From the NCBI GenBank assembly GCA_903834465.1, contig CAILJB010000126.1:1-39892 (forward strand): 39,892 nucleotides of DNA, written 5' to 3'. A program made the position numbers and the translations under genes. Under the pieces are notes generated by a model. The model saw only the letters and a list, made by a program, of their open reading frames with translations. It made no database searches and was not told the origin of the DNA. This document shows positions 1-8,152 of this stretch, piece after piece; positions within the stretch are counted from its first letter, which is position 1, and each line of letters starts with the position of its first letter. This DNA comes from an uncultured Pseudomonadota bacterium (GTDB lineage Bacteria > Pseudomonadota > Gammaproteobacteria > Methylococcales > Methylomonadaceae).

Positions 1-365
1 TGCTGCTCGCTTTGCCAATCAAAACCCGCCGCACACAGCCAAATCAAAAGTGGCGCGATAATCATGCCGCCCACTGTTAGCAACGCGAGTAATAACGCTA
101 AATGTCCCGCGATTTTGTTAATAATTGATTGAAGATTTTGATTTTTATATTCACTCAAAAGCGGAACAAAGGCTTGCGCGAATGCGCCTTCAGCAAACAA
201 GCGTCGTAAAAAATTGGGAAAACGAAATGCCACAAAAAAAGCATCTGTTTCCGCATTCACGCCAAAGTAACGCGCAATGAGCATATCGCGCCCAAAGCCC
301 AGTAAACGTGAAAAGAGTGTTAAACCACTGACCAGTAAGGTTGATTTTGAAAGCGTTTGACTCAA
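1..365 (-). CDS. murJ: lipid II flippase MurJ, N-terminal part (runs off the window)
   Basis: This is the first ~121 residues of MurJ (MviN), the inner-membrane flippase that moves lipid II to the periplasm for peptidoglycan synthesis. Reading the minus strand gives SKSTLLVSGLTLFSRLLGFG, then a stretch containing NAETDAFFVAFRFPNFLRR and FAEGAFAQAFVPL, all hallmark MurJ/MATE-like segments. A stop codon lies in frame upstream and there is no ATG before the conserved region. The best start is therefore TTG at 365-363 (MSQTLSKS...), with a weak GGCGG ribosome site a few bases upstream. The remainder lies beyond position 1. Divergent neighbour rpsT is the usual gammaproteobacterial arrangement. 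Family identity is certain; the exact start is inferred. Confidence 0.93.
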   Translation of the reverse strand, partial: MSQTLSKSTLLVSGLTLFSRLLGFGRDMLIARYFGVNAETDAFFVAFRFPNFLRRLFAEGAFAQAFVPLLSEYKNQNLQSIINKIAGHLALLLALLTVGGMIIAPLLIWLCAAGFDWQSEQ

Positions 366-406
366 AAGATACGCCGCCTGCAAGTGTTTATATCGTAGTT
401 AAATGA

Positions 407-435
407 TTGACAATCATAGCATTTACTAACATAAT
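407..435 (+). promoter_or_regulatory. sigma-70 promoter of rpsT
   Basis: A perfect -35 box TTGACA (407-412) is followed by a 17-base spacer and a -10 box CATAAT (430-435, five of six consensus bases). It lies 54 bases upstream of the rpsT start, giving a predicted leader of about 45 bases. This fits a strongly expressed ribosomal protein gene. Confidence 0.8.
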
Positions 436-488
436 TTGCCCCTTTCGAACCATTCTAATCCTTTTTAAATTATTTCCTAAGAGACATC

Positions 489-761
489 ATGGCTAATTCA
501 CCACAAGCAAAAAAACGCGCAAGACAAGCAGAAGACAACCGTAAACGTAATGCTAGCCAACGCAGCAACTTACGCACTTTTGTTAAAAAAGTATTAGTCG
601 CAATTAAAGCGGGCGACAAAACACAAGCCGTTGCAGCATATAAAGTTGCAGAATCTGTTTTAGATTCAGCGGTAACAAAAGGCATCATTCATAAAAATAA
701 AGCCGCTCGCGGCAAAAGCCGTTTGAACTTAAAAGTTAAAAATTTAGTTTTAGCTGCCTAA
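489..761 (+). CDS. rpsT: 30S ribosomal protein S20
   Basis: Encodes the 90-residue primary 16S rRNA-binding protein S20 of the small subunit. The sequence is highly basic and starts [15 protein letters not shown], matching the family's N-terminal helix. It ends with the conserved region around [16 protein letters not shown]. Length is typical (85-90 aa). The start is set by the conserved MANS N-terminus, with a purine-rich AAGAGA upstream. It is transcribed alone from the sigma-70 promoter at 407-435, divergently from murJ, and followed by a hairpin element (774-800) and a terminator (828-850). Confidence 0.98.
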   Translation: MANSPQAKKRARQAEDNRKRNASQRSNLRTFVKKVLVAIKAGDKTQAVAAYKVAESVLDSAVTKGIIHKNKAARGKSRLNLKVKNLVLAA

Positions 762-773
762 GTTTCAAACCTG

Positions 774-800
774 TAGAGACGTTGCCACGCAGCGTCTCCA
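774..800. repeat. palindromic element downstream of rpsT
   Basis: A 12-base arm TAGAGACGTTGC (774-785), a 3-base loop, and a complementary arm GCAGCGTCTCCA (789-800) form a near-perfect palindrome with one mismatch and one G-U pair. It has no T-run, so it is not the terminator itself. The GTAGAGACGTTGC core resembles small interspersed palindromes that I associate with filamentous cyanobacteria and sulfur bacteria. That family link is from memory and not tested. Confidence 0.55.
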
Positions 801-827
801 GACAACAAAAATAGTTTCCTTAAAATT

Positions 828-850
828 AGCCGCTTGCGGCTTTTTCTTTT
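828..850 (+). terminator. Rho-independent terminator of rpsT
   Basis: Stem AGCCGC (828-833) / GCGGCT (836-841) with a TT loop, followed by TTTTCTTTT. It is a compact GC-rich hairpin with a T-run, 66 bases after the rpsT stop and 21 bases before metZ. Confidence 0.85.
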
Positions 851-871
851 TATAGCCTACTGAAAAAAACT

Positions 872-2059
872 ATGAACGACATCGACTGGAATGAATACGC
901 TTTAGAAACGCAAGCCATCCGTGCAGGTCATCATCGCACGCACGAAGATGAACACAGTATACCCATCTTTGCGACATCCAGTTATGTGTTCAAAAGCGCA
1001 CAAGACGCGGCGTTACGTTTCACCGGTCAGCAAGCAGGAAACATTTATTCGCGTTTTACCAATCCAACTGTTGCCGCATTTCAAGACCGTTTAGCGTTAA
1101 TGGAAAAAGGCGAACGTTGTTTAGCCTTTTCGTCAGGTATGGCGGCGATTATGGCAGTTGGCATGGGCTTACTCAAAGCAGGCGATCATGTCGTTTGTTC
1201 GCGTGGGGTGTTTGGCAATACGGTTTTAATGTTCCAAAATTATTTTGGCAAATTTGGAGTTGAAACCGATTTCGTAGATTTAACCGACGTGAATGCGTGG
1301 GCAGCGGCAATTAAACCCAATACATGTTTATTATTTTTAGAAACACCGTCGAATCCGTTAATTGAAATTGCCGACATTCGCGCGTTAGCGGATGTTGCTC
1401 ATGCACACGGTGCGTTGTTGGTTGTTGATAATTGTTTTTGTACACCCGCGTTGCAAAAGCCACTCACATTAGGCGCAGATATTGTTGTGCATTCAGCAAC
1501 AAAATATATCGATGGACAAGGTCGTTGTGTCGGTGGCGCAGTTGTCGCAAGCGAAGAAATTATTGAAAAATACATTTATCCCTATTTACGCACGGGTGGC
1601 GCGACCATGAGTGCGTTCAATGCGTGGGTATTTTTAGGTGGTCTGGAAACGCTTGCTGTGCGAATGAAAGCGCATTGTGATAACGCCACCGCGTTGGCGC
1701 AATGGTTAGTCGAACAGCCCAATATTTCAAAAGTGAATTATCCTGCCCTCACCTCGCACGCTCAACACGAACTCGCTAAAACACAACAAAGTCATTTTGG
1801 TGGCGTGGTGAGTTTTGAAGTGGTCGGCGGTAAAGAAGCCGCATGGCAGTTGATTGATTCGACGCAAATGTTATCGATTACGGCAAATTTGGGTGATGTC
1901 AAAACCACGATTACTCATCCTGCTACAACAACGCATGGCCGTTTAACGCCAGAAGCCCGCGCTAAAGCTGGCATTAACGATAATTTAGTGCGGATTTCGG
2001 TTGGCTTAGAAGCCATTGACGATATTAAAGCGGATTTGGCGCGAGGACTTAACCGTTAA
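872..2059 (+). CDS. metZ: O-succinylhomoserine sulfhydrylase
   Basis: Cytoplasmic PLP enzyme of the Cys/Met metabolism family, 395 aa. It would convert O-succinylhomoserine plus sulfide to homocysteine in methionine synthesis. Visible motifs are YSRFTNPT (residues 59-66), the FSSGMAA substrate loop (86-92), VVDN (184-187) with the PLP-contacting Asp186, and HSATKYIDGQG (207-217) with Schiff-base Lys211. The GQGRCVGG extension after the lysine is more like MetZ than MetB or MetC. A cystathionine gamma-synthase role cannot be excluded. The ATG at 872 has no clear Shine-Dalgarno and sits just after the rpsT terminator, so its promoter is unclear. It overlaps the convergent glutaredoxin gene by 11 bases. 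Confidence 0.9.
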   Translation: MNDIDWNEYALETQAIRAGHHRTHEDEHSIPIFATSSYVFKSAQDAALRFTGQQAGNIYSRFTNPTVAAFQDRLALMEKGERCLAFSSGMAAIMAVGMGLLKAGDHVVCSRGVFGNTVLMFQNYFGKFGVETDFVDLTDVNAWAAAIKPNTCLLFLETPSNPLIEIADIRALADVAHAHGALLVVDNCFCTPALQKPLTLGADIVVHSATKYIDGQGRCVGGAVVASEEIIEKYIYPYLRTGGATMSAFNAWVFLGGLETLAVRMKAHCDNATALAQWLVEQPNISKVNYPALTSHAQHELAKTQQSHFGGVVSFEVVGGKEAAWQLIDSTQMLSITANLGDVKTTITHPATTTHGRLTPEARAKAGINDNLVRISVGLEAIDDIKADLARGLNR

Positions 2060-2303
2060 GCAACGGGTCTAATTTCCCTGCCTTATTCAACGCATTCAAA
2101 TCATCAAAACCGCCGACATGAAAATCGTCAATGTAAATTTGTGGGACTGTTCGGCGTTTTGTTTTTTGCATCATTTCTTCACGCGCCCCTTCTTTTTCAT
2201 CGACGTTAATTTCCGTGTACGTTGCATTTTTGCTATCCAGTAAGCGTTTTGCCATGACGCAATAGCCACAACGATGAGCTGTGTAAATCAAAATTTTTTT
2301 CAT
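2049..2303 (-). CDS. grxC: glutaredoxin 3 (GrxC-type)
   Basis: Small dithiol glutaredoxin, 84 aa from the chosen start, a glutathione-dependent thiol-disulfide oxidoreductase of the cytoplasm. It starts MKKILIYTAHRCGYC, with the active site CGYC (Cys12, Cys15; CPYC is commoner, and Gly in the second position is seen in some members). The TVPQIYID segment with the cis-Pro follows, then GGFDDL, the glutathione-binding GG-D motif. A longer reading from 2354 adds 17 residues unlike the family. ATG 2312 is also possible because a GGAAAA sits just upstream. I chose 2303 from family length. Convergent with metZ, overlapping its stop by 11 bases. Confidence 0.9.
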   Translation of the reverse strand: MKKILIYTAHRCGYCVMAKRLLDSKNATYTEINVDEKEGAREEMMQKTKRRTVPQIYIDDFHVGGFDDLNALNKAGKLDPLLNG

Positions 2304-2388
2304 GCCGTGCATTTTTCCAAGTTTCAACGAATTGCTGGCAAATTTAACATACAATCAACGCCATTTTAATAACTCTTGAGGAAAATCT

Positions 2389-3246
2389 ATGTTCACAGTC
2401 GGCATGATAGGCTTAGGTGCAATGGGTCAAGGCATGGCAAGAAATTTAGCTAACGCCGGATTTTTAACCGTTCTTTACAATCGCACCACAGAAAAAGCGC
2501 AAACACTCGGACAAGAATTAGGTGTTCTCGTTGCGCTATCGCCCGAAGAACTCGCTGAACAGGTTAATGTTATTTGTTTATGTGTTTCACGCGACGAAGA
2601 TGTATTGGACGTTGTTCACGCACTGACTAAAACTATTCAAGCCAACAGCGTAGTCATTGATATGTCTACCGTTAGCAGTCATACCGCCAAACAAGCGGCA
2701 GCAATTTTAGCGTGTCATAACGTAGATTTTCTCGATGCACCTGTTTCCGGTGGTGTGGAAGGTGCGAAAACGGGAAAATTGGCAATGATGGTAGGCGGCG
2801 AGGTTTCTGTTTTAGAAAAAGTGCGTCCAATTTTAGAATCCATGGCAACACGCATTGTGCATATTGGTGAAACAGGAAGCGGTCAAGCCACAAAAGCGGT
2901 TAATCAAATTATGGGCGCAGGCATCAATCAAGCTGTCACTGAAGCCTTAGCCTTTGCCAAAGCGCAGAATTTGCCCATAGAAAAAATTATTGATGTGATT
3001 TCGGGTGGTGCGTCAGGCAATTGGTTTTTACAACATCGTGGTTTAAGTATGACCCAAGGGGATTATCCCGCCGGTTTTAAAGTTGCCTTGCACCATAAAG
3101 ATTTAGCCATTTGTGAGCGAATGGGCGAAAACGCAAAGATGGCGTTGCCGCTGACAACGCAAACCCGTTTAGATTACGAACAGTTAATAGCGGACGGTTT
3201 GGGTGATTGTGATATTTCCGCGCTCTACCATTTGAAAGTGAAATAA
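2389..3246 (+). CDS. NAD(P)-dependent beta-hydroxyacid dehydrogenase (3-hydroxyisobutyrate dehydrogenase family)
   Basis: 285-residue oxidoreductase of the 3-hydroxyisobutyrate / tartronate-semialdehyde / 6-phosphogluconate dehydrogenase-like superfamily. The Rossmann fold begins GMIGLGAMGQGMA (residues 5-17). DMSTVS (91-96) and DAPVSGGVEGA (117-127) are the substrate-binding signatures, and Lys169 in GQATKAVNQ is the expected catalytic lysine. Start ATG 2389 has a strong GAGGAAAA ribosome site. The true substrate (3-hydroxyisobutyrate, tartronate semialdehyde, succinic semialdehyde or gamma-hydroxybutyrate) cannot be told from sequence, and the flanking genes give no pathway clue. Confidence 0.88.
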   Translation: MFTVGMIGLGAMGQGMARNLANAGFLTVLYNRTTEKAQTLGQELGVLVALSPEELAEQVNVICLCVSRDEDVLDVVHALTKTIQANSVVIDMSTVSSHTAKQAAAILACHNVDFLDAPVSGGVEGAKTGKLAMMVGGEVSVLEKVRPILESMATRIVHIGETGSGQATKAVNQIMGAGINQAVTEALAFAKAQNLPIEKIIDVISGGASGNWFLQHRGLSMTQGDYPAGFKVALHHKDLAICERMGENAKMALPLTTQTRLDYEQLIADGLGDCDISALYHLKVK

Positions 3247-3422
3247 GTATGACACACGCACGCGCTTGCCTTTTAACCATTAGCAAAATGAATTAAACTT
3301 AACAGATAAAATCTGCCGTTAGAGGTTGGATTTTTAATCGTCAAACACAACAATAACAAGCAATCAGTCGCGTGCTGATTTCATAAAAATCGCTTCAATG
3401 CCCATTAGGAACATTAGATCAC

Positions 3423-3755
3423 ATGAACAAAGTTAAAATTAACGTCGCTTTAATTAGATTGTTTCAATTTGTCGTTTTTGTGTTATTCACTTTTATGGTG
3501 ATGGCTTACACATTTGCGATGATTCTCCTCCCTTTAGATGCTGTCGTGATGTTGATTAAATTCTTATCACTTTTCGGTCTTGGCGGTGTTATCGGTGCAA
3601 TTATCGCTGTTCCAGCCGTTGGCTATTTAGGTTTGATGGTCTACAAAACGCCTGCGTTGTGCCAATTGATTGTCGAAATCGGCATGGATTTAGTCAACAC
3701 TGGCAAAGCGCGTATCGAAGCGTTTAACAAAATTGCCGAAACTGCTAAAGCCTAA
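3423..3755 (+). CDS. small hydrophobic membrane protein, unknown function
   Basis: 110 aa, not recognised. Hydrophobic segments at about residues 10-40 and 45-75 suggest two or three inner-membrane helices, followed by a short amphipathic tail rich in Lys and Ala. The first segment contains FQFVVFVLFTFMVMAY and the second GLGGVIGAIIAVPAVGYLGL. AGGAAC upstream of ATG 3423 is a fair ribosome site. The 176-base gap before it holds only two small hairpins without T-runs (around 3302-3315 and AATCAG/CTGATT at 3362-3380). A strong terminator follows, so it is probably a single-gene transcript. No function is claimed. Confidence 0.7.
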   Translation: MNKVKINVALIRLFQFVVFVLFTFMVMAYTFAMILLPLDAVVMLIKFLSLFGLGGVIGAIIAVPAVGYLGLMVYKTPALCQLIVEIGMDLVNTGKARIEAFNKIAETAKA

Positions 3756-3774
3756 GCAATCACTTTTTTACAAA

Positions 3775-3809
3775 ACCGCCCCGAATGCGAATGACGGGCG
3801 GTTTTTTTA
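3775..3809 (+). terminator. Rho-independent terminator
   Basis: Stem ACCGCCC (3775-3781) / GGGCGGT (3796-3802), followed by seven further T/A bases. It ends the transcript of the small membrane protein gene. Confidence 0.9.
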
Positions 3810-3833
3810 TAGCTATACATTGGATTATTTTTT

Positions 3834-4400
3834 ATGAACACACACCCTACTCTCTTAAAAACCTTAGATAGCGTTCTTGTCGTTGTCGATATGCAAGGCA
3901 AATTGTCGGCTGTCATGGCTGAAAGTGATGCCGAAGCAATGCACGAAAATACGATTAGCTTACTCGAAGCGGCAAAAAATTTAGCCATTCCAGTGCTTGT
4001 CACAGAACAATATCCGCAAGGTTTGGGTCAAACTGAATCGAAAGTCAGTGAAGCCTTGCCCGACACCGCGCAAGTTTTTGAAAAAACGGCTTTTTCATGT
4101 TGCGGCGCGAGTGGTTTTATTCCGGCGTTGAATTTAATTGCGCGTAAACAAATTATTCTCGTCGGACAAGAAGCACACGTTTGTGTTTTGCAAACGGCGT
4201 TAGATTTAATCGCGCTCGGCTATCAAGTGCATGTAGTTGAAGATGCGATTTGTTCACGAAAAGCCGAACATAAATTTTACGCACTGCAACGTTTACAAAC
4301 GCAAAATGTGGTGATTACTAATTATGAATCTGTTTTATTCGAGTGGTTGCGCGATGCAAATCACCCCGATTTCAAAACCATTTCTAGTTTATTACGTTGA
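3834..4400 (+). CDS. isochorismatase-family cysteine hydrolase
   Basis: 188-residue member of the isochorismatase/nicotinamidase-like fold, of the YcaC-like branch with unknown substrate. The expected catalytic triad is visible: Asp19 in VVVDMQGKL, Lys84 in FEKTAFSC, and Cys117 in GQEAHVCVLQTA. The HVCVLQTALDL helix and VVEDAICSR strand are family-typical. It sits 9 bases upstream of the HopJ-family gene, so the two are likely co-transcribed. It starts shortly after a terminator. Hydrolysis of an amide or ester is expected; the substrate is unknown. Confidence 0.88.
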   Translation: MNTHPTLLKTLDSVLVVVDMQGKLSAVMAESDAEAMHENTISLLEAAKNLAIPVLVTEQYPQGLGQTESKVSEALPDTAQVFEKTAFSCCGASGFIPALNLIARKQIILVGQEAHVCVLQTALDLIALGYQVHVVEDAICSRKAEHKFYALQRLQTQNVVITNYESVLFEWLRDANHPDFKTISSLLR

Positions 4401-4409
4401 GATTGTGCG

Positions 4410-4757
4410 ATGACTTTAAATGATTTTCTGACACAAGTTAAAGCAAATACGCCTATAAGTTTTGCAGATACAATGACCGTAATTTCCGAAAATTACACTT
4501 ATCACCCTACAACTTTTCGTAACGGCACACTTGAAAATACGGCAGGACAAAACGAAGGGTCATGCAAAATTTTCACTTTTGCGCGTTTGCATAACTTGAC
4601 TGAAGCACAGACATTGCAATTATTTGATGACTATTACCGTGTCGATGTTTTGGCGCATCCTGACGGTACAGACCATCAAAATATTCGCCAATTTATGCAA
4701 CACGGTTGGTCAGGTATTTCCTTTGAAAATGAGGCGTTGCAGATTTTAAACGCTTAA
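4410..4757 (+). CDS. HopJ type III effector family protein
   Basis: 115 aa resembling the HopJ (HopPmaJ) family, named from a Pseudomonas syringae effector but found widely as a lone cytoplasmic protein in gammaproteobacteria without type III secretion. Recognisable features are F-x-D-T-(M)-x-V-I-x-x-x-Y near residues 18-30, FRNGTLENTAGQNEGSCKIF (36-55), LFDDYYRVDVLAHPDGTDHQ, and the C-terminal HGWSGISFE. It is a common stress-associated housekeeping protein of unknown biochemistry; nothing here suggests an injected effector. It follows the isochorismatase gene by 9 bases. Confidence 0.85.
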   Translation: MTLNDFLTQVKANTPISFADTMTVISENYTYHPTTFRNGTLENTAGQNEGSCKIFTFARLHNLTEAQTLQLFDDYYRVDVLAHPDGTDHQNIRQFMQHGWSGISFENEALQILNA

Positions 4758-4881
4758 TTTTTTATGCTAACAAAAGTTGATGTCGGACAGCCGTTTTTTA
4801 CCGGTGTGTTTAAGATTACCTAGCATTTCTCAATAAATGGCGTGAATATTGCTTTATTATGACGTATTACATAGGGTCAAA

Positions 4882-4921
4882 ATCGCCTAGACTAATGAAA
4901 TAGTTTAATCAGCTGGGCGAT
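4882..4921. promoter_or_regulatory. inverted repeat in the region upstream of the secretion operon (distal)
   Basis: ATCGCCTAG (4882-4890) and CTGGGCGAT (4913-4921) are inverted copies matching at eight of nine positions with a 22-base spacer. It lies about 150 bases before the secretion operon, inside the 314-base gene-free stretch 4758-5071. It could be a regulator site or an mRNA hairpin. Confidence 0.4.
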
Positions 4922-4987
4922 GTAACTTTCCAAATAATGCCCTTGTTTTAACTGAAATACACACCATTATTGGTAATAACTGGTCGG

Positions 4988-5025
4988 TTTCATAAGCGGT
5001 TGTTTTATAGAAAGTCCTTATGAAA
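4988..5025. promoter_or_regulatory. perfect inverted repeat immediately upstream of the type I secretion operon
   Basis: TTTCATAAG (4988-4996) and CTTATGAAA (5017-5025) form a perfect 9-base inverted repeat with a 20-base spacer. The centre-to-centre distance is 29 bases, close to three helical turns. It ends 46 bases before the operon's first ATG. This geometry fits two half-sites of a dimeric or tetrameric regulator, or a leader hairpin. Together with the distal repeat it is the only structure I see in 4758-5071. Confidence 0.5.
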
Positions 5026-5071
5026 TATGCCATAATAATAAACTTTGAAAGTAAATTCTAACTTCGTACAC

Positions 5072-6793
5072 ATGAAAACAATCAACAAGTCAGATTTAGA
5101 AGAAGCACTAAAATTATGTAAAGGCGCATTTATTTCTGCGGCAGGTTTTAGTCTAGTGATTAACATTTTGCAACTCGTGCCAACTATTTACATGTTGCAA
5201 CTATACGATCGCGTCGTACCAACCGGCAACCATTCGACTTTAGTAATGCTGACGCTGATTATGATGGTGTTGTTTGTCACGATGGGTACGTTGGAATGGG
5301 TGCGTTCGCAAATTTTAGTGCGCGTCAGTACCCGTTTAGAAACATTACTTAATGAACGTTTATTCAAAGTTGCTTACAAACAAGCTCTTTACACTGGTGG
5401 ACAACGCGCTTCCTCGCAACCGCTTGATGATTTAACCGCATTGCGTCAATTTATGACAGGCAACGGCTTATTCGCTTTTTTTGACGCGCCGTGGTTGCCA
5501 ATTTATATTGCGTTAATGTTTGTCTTCCATTGGATGTATGGCTGGATGGCAGTCGGTACAGCGATTTTATTGATTATTGTTGCTATTGTCCAAGAAAAAG
5601 CGACCAGCAAAATGCTCAGTGAAGCCAATAATTTATCAATGGCTGGACGCGGTTTGGTGAATAAAAATTTACGCAATGCTGAAGTTATCGAATCAATGGG
5701 AATGTTAAACAACATTCAAAAACGTTGGTTAAAAAGCACCAATCAAGTTTTAGTATTACAAGCCACTGCCAGTTCACGCGCGGGTTTGATTAGTGCAGTG
5801 TCTAAACTCATCCGTTTATCATCGCAATCGTTAATTCTCGCCGTCGGTGCTTACCTCGTAATTGAAAACGAAATTACCTCTGGCTTGATGATTGGTGGCT
5901 CGGTGTTATTAGGGCGTGCGTTAGCCCCTATCGATATTGTCATCGGTTCATGGAAAGGGTTTATTAGTGCGCGAGGACAATATTCACGATTAAATGAATT
6001 GTTACGTCAAATTCCTGCTGATGCAGAGCGCATGACACTACCCGCACCAGAAGGTACTTTCCAATTTGAATCTGCTGTTGTTGCACCACCAGGGGCAAAA
6101 TCTGCGGTGTTGAAAGGCATTACATTAAATATTGCCAAAGGGGATGTTGTTGGTGTGATTGGTCCCAGTGGTGCAGGTAAATCTACTTTTGCTAGAGCAT
6201 TGCTCGGTATCTGGCCAACAGCCAATGGTAAAATTCGTTTGGATGGTGCAGACGTATTTACTTGGAACCGCGATGAGTTGGGACCACATATTGGTTATTT
6301 ACCGCAAGATATTGAACTGTTTGAAGGTACTATTAGCGAAAATATTGCCCGCTTTGGTGAAATTGATCCTGAAAAAGTGGTCAATGCCGCAAAAATGGCA
6401 GACGTACACGATTTGATTCTACATTTACCAGATGGCTATGACACCATGATTGGTGTAACCGGTGGTAACTTATCAGGTGGTCAACGTCAACGTGTTGGTT
6501 TAGCACGCGCATTATATGGTGAGCCACGCATTGTTGTGTTAGATGAACCTAATTCGAATTTGGACGAACTTGGTGAGGCGGCGTTAGGTAATGCAATTCA
6601 ACGTTTAAAACAAAAACAAACCACTGTCATCGTTATCACACACCGGAACAATGTGCTGGCAAACGTCGATAAATTGCTCATTTTAAATGATGGGTTAGTT
6701 TCTGTGTACGGACCAAAAGATCAAGTCATCGCGCATTTGCAACAACAGCAAGCACAAGCTCAAGCGGCACAATCTGCTGCAATCGCTAACTAA
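5072..6793 (+). CDS. type I secretion ABC transporter (PrtD/AprD/HlyB-like, without peptidase domain)
   Basis: Inner-membrane ATPase-permease of a type I secretion system, 573 aa from the chosen ATG. The N-terminal half has about six membrane helices, including the PrtD-type motif VPTIYMLQLYDRVVPTGN. The ABC domain follows with Walker A GPSGAGKST (about residues 364-372), Q-loop YLPQDIELF, signature LSGGQRQRV, Walker B IVVLDEP and switch VITHR. There is no N-terminal C39 peptidase or peptidase-like domain, placing it with protease/lipase/S-layer exporters. A TTG at 5045 would add nine unconserved residues; I prefer ATG 5072, though neither start has a clear Shine-Dalgarno. First gene of an operon with the adaptor 12 bases downstream. 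Confidence 0.92.
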   Translation: MKTINKSDLEEALKLCKGAFISAAGFSLVINILQLVPTIYMLQLYDRVVPTGNHSTLVMLTLIMMVLFVTMGTLEWVRSQILVRVSTRLETLLNERLFKVAYKQALYTGGQRASSQPLDDLTALRQFMTGNGLFAFFDAPWLPIYIALMFVFHWMYGWMAVGTAILLIIVAIVQEKATSKMLSEANNLSMAGRGLVNKNLRNAEVIESMGMLNNIQKRWLKSTNQVLVLQATASSRAGLISAVSKLIRLSSQSLILAVGAYLVIENEITSGLMIGGSVLLGRALAPIDIVIGSWKGFISARGQYSRLNELLRQIPADAERMTLPAPEGTFQFESAVVAPPGAKSAVLKGITLNIAKGDVVGVIGPSGAGKSTFARALLGIWPTANGKIRLDGADVFTWNRDELGPHIGYLPQDIELFEGTISENIARFGEIDPEKVVNAAKMADVHDLILHLPDGYDTMIGVTGGNLSGGQRQRVGLARALYGEPRIVVLDEPNSNLDELGEAALGNAIQRLKQKQTTVIVITHRNNVLANVDKLLILNDGLVSVYGPKDQVIAHLQQQQAQAQAAQSAAIAN

Positions 6794-6805
6794 GGCGGCA
6801 AAATT

Positions 6806-8149
6806 ATGAAAGTAGAAACAGCAAAAATTCATCCTGAGCAATTAAAAAAAGAAGCAGATGTGTCGCTCGTCACGAACGATATGCCAATTCGCGCAATCGG
6901 TATGGCCGTCTTGATTAGTACGGTAGGTATTTTAGGGGCGTGGAGTTATTTCGCGCCCATTAGTAGTTCTGCCGCCGCCCCTGGTTTTGTGACGGTTAAG
7001 TCACACAGCAAAACGGTGCAACATTTGGACGGTGGTATTGTCAAAGAATTGATTGCCAAAGACGGCGACATTGTGAACGAAGGTGACGTACTATTGATTT
7101 TGGATGGGACGGACATTAAAGCGCAATTGGAAATTTTACGCGGTCAACAAATTACTCTCGCAGCACAAGCCGCCCGTTTGAGCGCAGAACGTGATCGTTT
7201 AGGACAAGTGGTTTATCCTAAAGAAGTTCAGAATATGAATGATGCGCGTGTTGTGGAAGCACGACAAGGTGAAAACCAAATTTTCAATGCCCGGAAAAAT
7301 GCCCATGAAGGTGAGGTTTCAGTTTTAAATCAACGTATTAGTCAATTAAGTTCGCGTATTCAAGGTTTGCAAGGTCAACGTAGCAGCAAACAAGAACTTA
7401 AAGTCTCTTACACCGACGAAGTGAAAGATTTACGCGAATTGGTTGCAGATGGTTTTGCTGATAAGCAGCGTTTGCGTGATATTGAACGTAATTTAGCATC
7501 GGTAACGGGTGAAATTGCATCATTAACATCAGAAATTGCTAGCAGTGAAATGCAAATTGGTGAAACCCGTTTGCAAATTATGCAAGTACAAAAGCAATTC
7601 CAAGAAGAAGTCGCCGATAAATTTGGCGAAGTCCAAGCACAACTCTATGATGTCAATCAACGTTTAGCAGCGACGAATGACAAAGTCAATCGTATTCAAA
7701 TTAAATCTCCTTCAGCAGGTCGCGTGATGGGAATGTCCGTCCATAACGTTGGCAGTGTAATTACCCCTGGAAAACCTATCCTTGACATTGTGCCACAAGG
7801 TGAAGAGCTAATTATCGATGCGCGTGTTTCGCCGATGGATATTGACCGTGTTCATATTGGTTTATTAGCAGAGGTACGATTCAGTGCTTTTAAACAGGCA
7901 TTAACACCTAAAACCGAAGGCAAGTTAATCGGATTGTCGGCAGACAGAATCACTGATGAACGCACTGGTCAGCCCTATTATGAAGCGAAAATCGAACTCA
8001 CACCGGAAAGTTACACTAAATTAGGTGATTTGGAATTATTGCCAGGTATGCCTGCTGATGTGTTAATTAACACAGGTGAACGTACGGTGTTTGAATACTT
8101 GATGCAACCGATTACGAACGCTTTCTCGCGTGCCTTTATTGAAGACTAA
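6806..8149 (+). CDS. type I secretion periplasmic adaptor (HlyD/PrtE family)
   Basis: 447-residue membrane fusion protein linking the ABC exporter to the outer-membrane channel. It has a short cytoplasmic N-terminus and one membrane helix at about residues 29-50. The first half of a lipoyl/biotinyl domain contains VKSHSKTVQHLDGGIVKEL. A long alpha-hairpin runs from about 105 to 290 with coiled-coil character. The second lipoyl half (KSPSAGRVMGMSVHNVGSVI) and a beta-barrel domain follow. The C-terminus LLPGMPADVLINTGERT is typical of HlyD/PrtE/EmrA proteins. A GGCGG ribosome site precedes ATG 6806. The tolC-like gene starts 3 bases after its stop. Confidence 0.93.
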   Translation: MKVETAKIHPEQLKKEADVSLVTNDMPIRAIGMAVLISTVGILGAWSYFAPISSSAAAPGFVTVKSHSKTVQHLDGGIVKELIAKDGDIVNEGDVLLILDGTDIKAQLEILRGQQITLAAQAARLSAERDRLGQVVYPKEVQNMNDARVVEARQGENQIFNARKNAHEGEVSVLNQRISQLSSRIQGLQGQRSSKQELKVSYTDEVKDLRELVADGFADKQRLRDIERNLASVTGEIASLTSEIASSEMQIGETRLQIMQVQKQFQEEVADKFGEVQAQLYDVNQRLAATNDKVNRIQIKSPSAGRVMGMSVHNVGSVITPGKPILDIVPQGEELIIDARVSPMDIDRVHIGLLAEVRFSAFKQALTPKTEGKLIGLSADRITDERTGQPYYEAKIELTPESYTKLGDLELLPGMPADVLINTGERTVFEYLMQPITNAFSRAFIED

Positions 8150-8152
8150 CCT

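Noticed and set aside
4410-4757. HopJ-family gene as evidence of a type III effector
   Set aside because: The family is widespread in bacteria without type III secretion, and no secretion or chaperone genes of that type are in the window.
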